Shown here piece by piece: positions 13,724 through 15,194 of a stretch of DNA of 15,194 bases. Position numbers and translations under genes: made by a program. Source of the DNA: Devosia sp. (GTDB taxonomy: Bacteria > Pseudomonadota > Alphaproteobacteria > Rhizobiales > Devosiaceae); the NCBI GenBank assembly GCA_028290225.1, contig JAQGKH010000267.1, positions 1 to 15,194 of the forward strand, in the 5' to 3' direction. Positions within the stretch are counted from its first letter, which is position 1; each line of letters begins with the position of its first letter. The notes beneath the pieces are model-generated. The model made no database searches and was not told the origin of the DNA. It saw nothing but the letters and a program-made list of their open reading frames with translations.

Positions 13724-14500
13724 CTACTTCTTGCCCAGCCGCCGCATGAAGTCTTCGCGGTTCTTCTTGTAGGGGTGGGGTGGCATTTCGGGGAACATCG
13801 ATTGGGTGGATTCGTCCGGTGCGATCCCAAGCGCCTCGAACAGCATGGCCCGATCATAGCGATCATTCTCGGATTCCTGCTTGGCGTAGTAGATCACGTC
13901 ATCGATGACGTCCTGCGGAACGACGATTGCTCCATCCCCGTCGGCTACTACCAGGTCACCCGGCTTGACCACCGCACCCCCGATCTGCACCGTAGCATTG
14001 GGATCGCCGAACTCCACCCGGCCCTGGTACATGGGCTGGACAACCCAGCGGTGCCAGCACGGCATTGCCTTCTGGTATAGCTGCTCGTCAGTATCCCGGG
14101 CGCCGCCATTGGTCAGCACGCCCCGGACCCCGCGAGCCGCCCAGACCATGGAATCCATCGAGCCGATCGCTGGAGTCTTCTGCCCCATGGTATCGATCAC
14201 GAGGAAGTCTCCTTCCCCGACCTGTTCGCGAAAATCCCCCATGTTCCACAGCTGACCATACCAATATTCATAAGCCCACTTGCTGTAATCGGCGGGCGAT
14301 AGCTCGGGCACCTTTACGCGGGTCGGGATGTGCTTGTAGGTCTGGGCAAATCCCGCTGCCTTGGTGCGGTAAAGCGGACGGATTTCGGGATCCACCGTCC
14401 CCATATGGTGCAATCCCACCCAATCCATGCCGTCGCGTATGTCGGTTACGCGCAGCTTGGCCACGGTGTCTAGGATTTCCTTGCGTTTGGCCTGGTCCAA
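13724..14500 (-). CDS. RraA-family protein (RraA-3), HMG/CHA aldolase-like
   Basis: 258 aa. The start codon is TTG at 14500, supported by AGGAG seven bases upstream and no earlier start; the first internal Met (residue 25) would remove the conserved N-terminal helix. Motifs: 'LRVTDIRDGMDWVGLHHMG', 'EIRPLYR', 'GVLTNGGARDTDE' (Arg-Asp-x2-Glu), 'VVKPGDLVVADGDGAIVVP'. It shares the N-terminal 'LRV-D--D-MD--G---IRPL' pattern with the other two but is more divergent in the core (no Cys near the RD motif, Trp/Tyr-rich insert 'KWAYEYWYGQLWN' around 95-107). It follows the RpiB-like gene by 21 bases. An aldolase/lyase role on a sugar acid or phosphate is inferred. Confidence 0.9.
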   Translation of the reverse strand: MDQAKRKEILDTVAKLRVTDIRDGMDWVGLHHMGTVDPEIRPLYRTKAAGFAQTYKHIPTRVKVPELSPADYSKWAYEYWYGQLWNMGDFREQVGEGDFLVIDTMGQKTPAIGSMDSMVWAARGVRGVLTNGGARDTDEQLYQKAMPCWHRWVVQPMYQGRVEFGDPNATVQIGGAVVKPGDLVVADGDGAIVVPQDVIDDVIYYAKQESENDRYDRAMLFEALGIAPDESTQSMFPEMPPHPYKKNREDFMRRLGKK

Positions 14501-14521
14501 CGATGTCTCCTCAGTTTCTTG

Positions 14522-15034
14522 TTAGGACGGTTCCCGCCGCATCTCCGCCTCCAGCTGGGCGAGCTTGGCGACGCGGCGGCGGAATTGCGGTTGGGTAGAG
14601 AATTCGGCGGCAAGGAATGCGCGCACCACCGCATCGATGATCTGTGGGCCAACGATCCATGCGCCCATGCACAACACGTTGACATCGTCATGCTCGACGC
14701 ATTGGCGCGCCACATAGGTATCGTGCGCCACGGCAGCGCGGATGCCGTTGACCTTGTTGGCAGCGATGCAGGCGCCCGCCCCCGTGCCACACACCAGCAC
14801 GACCCGCTCGACCTTGCCGGTGCGCAACAGTTCCACTGCTGCCCGGGTCACATCGGGAAAATCCACCGGCTCCTCGGACGTGGCGCCAAGGGCAATGACC
14901 TCATCGCAATGCTGCGACAAAAGCTCATGCACATGGGCCTTGAGCGGAAAGCCTGCATGATCGGATGCGACGGCAATGGCACGCCGGCGCCGAATCAACT
15001 GCTCGCCGCCGGACTGCTCGGCTTCACTCCGCAT
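14522..15034 (-). CDS. rpiB: RpiB/LacAB-family sugar-phosphate isomerase
   Basis: 170 aa, slightly longer than usual RpiB (about 150). Motifs: 'AVASDHAGFPLK' (21-32, with Asp25-His26), 'VCGTGAGACIAANKVNGIRAA' (81-101; Cys82 is the catalytic base position of RpiB), and 'VEHDDVNVLCMGA' (His115). The C-terminal 'FRRRVAKLAQLE' corresponds to the phosphate-binding Arg region. Family members isomerise ribose-5-P/ribulose-5-P, but close relatives act on allose-6-P, galactose-6-P or erythrulose-4-P, so the exact substrate is uncertain. The ATG has GGAGG five bases upstream. It heads a two-gene operon with RraA-3. Confidence 0.93.
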   Translation of the reverse strand: MRSEAEQSGGEQLIRRRRAIAVASDHAGFPLKAHVHELLSQHCDEVIALGATSEEPVDFPDVTRAAVELLRTGKVERVVLVCGTGAGACIAANKVNGIRAAVAHDTYVARQCVEHDDVNVLCMGAWIVGPQIIDAVVRAFLAAEFSTQPQFRRRVAKLAQLEAEMRREPS

Positions 15035-15070
15035 GGCTGCCTCCGCCTCATGACCTCCACTCGATGAGAG

Positions 15071-15099
15071 TATTTACCGTGGTAATACCTCTTTAGCAA
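15071..15099 (-). promoter_or_regulatory. Promoter of the rpiB-like/RraA-3 operon with internal operator
   Basis: On the minus strand: TTGCTA (15094-15099), a 17-base spacer, then TAAATA (15071-15076). Within the spacer lies GGTATTACC (15081-15089), a palindrome apart from its central base, and an overlapping inverted repeat TTACC-GT-GGTAA (15074-15085). GGTxxTACC-type palindromes are typical of GntR-family operators. This differs from the TGCATAC operator, so a separate regulator is implied, perhaps the divergent gene at the edge. Confidence 0.5.
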
Positions 15100-15162
15100 G
15101 GCCCCGTGCTTGACATGCAGGAGGGGGCGGGCCCATCGAAGCAATGCACCGAGGGAACAAGC

Positions 15163-15194
15163 ATGGACGCAAAGCTCAAGCGCAGTGGGGACGA
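15163..15194 (+). CDS. Start of a divergent gene, product unknown
   Basis: ATG at 15163 preceded six bases by GAGGGA; the first residues read MDAKLKRSGD and the frame is open to the window edge. A TTGACA at 15110-15115 could be its -35 box, though no good -10 follows. Its position, divergent from the rpiB-like operon across a shared operator, suggests a regulator, but nothing in ten residues proves it. Confidence 0.4.
   Translation, partial: MDAKLKRSGD

Noticed and set aside
12886..13866. 326-codon minus-strand open frame opposite the glycoside hydrolase
   Set aside because: It crosses the terminator hairpin and part of RraA-3 and shows no family motif; the plus-strand hydrolase is clear.
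15000..15051. Possible 18-codon leader peptide overlapping the rpiB-like start
   Set aside because: An ATG with a GGAGG nearby exists out of frame, but the peptide is featureless and the overlap can occur by chance.
1..15194. CRISPR arrays, tRNA/rRNA genes, insertion sequences, phage or attachment sites
   Set aside because: None seen: no regular direct repeats, no transposase or integrase motifs and no cloverleaf-like sequences were recognised.

Overview
The window is GC-rich (codons end mostly in G/C) and tightly packed. It looks like an accessory carbohydrate-catabolism locus of an alphaproteobacterium, most likely Hyphomicrobiales (Rhizobium/Devosia-like). That assignment rests only on gene families and style: a CUT1 sugar ABC importer, FCD-type GntR control, and many RraA-like and CaiB-like genes. 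There is no rRNA, tRNA, CRISPR array, insertion sequence or phage gene.

Layout. The first 116 bases hold the start of a minus-strand gene that runs off the left edge; it looks like a NagB/6-phosphogluconolactonase-type sugar-phosphate enzyme. From 5653 leftward to 377 is a minus-strand operon: periplasmic sugar-binding protein, two permeases, ATPase, and an RraA-family protein (RraA-1). The 303-base gap at 5654-5956 carries its promoter and operators. From 8828 leftward to 5957 is a second minus-strand operon: RraA-2, a COG3618-type lactonase/amidohydrolase, a beta-hydroxyacid dehydrogenase and a YciI-like protein. A GntR/FadR (FCD) regulator follows (9664-8960, minus). Divergent from it, on the plus strand, are a CaiB/BaiF CoA-transferase, an unusual crotonase-fold protein and a large cytoplasmic glycoside hydrolase (DUF5060/DUF4038 type), ending at 13605. 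A perfect two-way hairpin terminator separates these from a minus-strand pair, RpiB-like isomerase then RraA-3 (15034 to 13724). A divergent gene just begins at the right edge.

How it may work together. Five near-identical copies of a CTTGCATACAAG-like site lie in the control regions of the importer operon, the RraA-2 operon, the GntR gene and the CaiB operon. The simplest reading is one GntR regulon of four transcription units that imports a glycoside, cleaves it inside the cell, opens a sugar lactone and breaks down the carbon skeleton by aldolase/dehydrogenase steps, with a CoA-thioester branch. The substrate cannot be named from sequence. Sugar-importer, glycosidase, lactonase and RraA genes together with CaiB and a crotonase lacking its usual catalytic acids do not match any pathway I recognise. 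The RpiB/RraA-3 pair lacks this operator and appears to be controlled separately.
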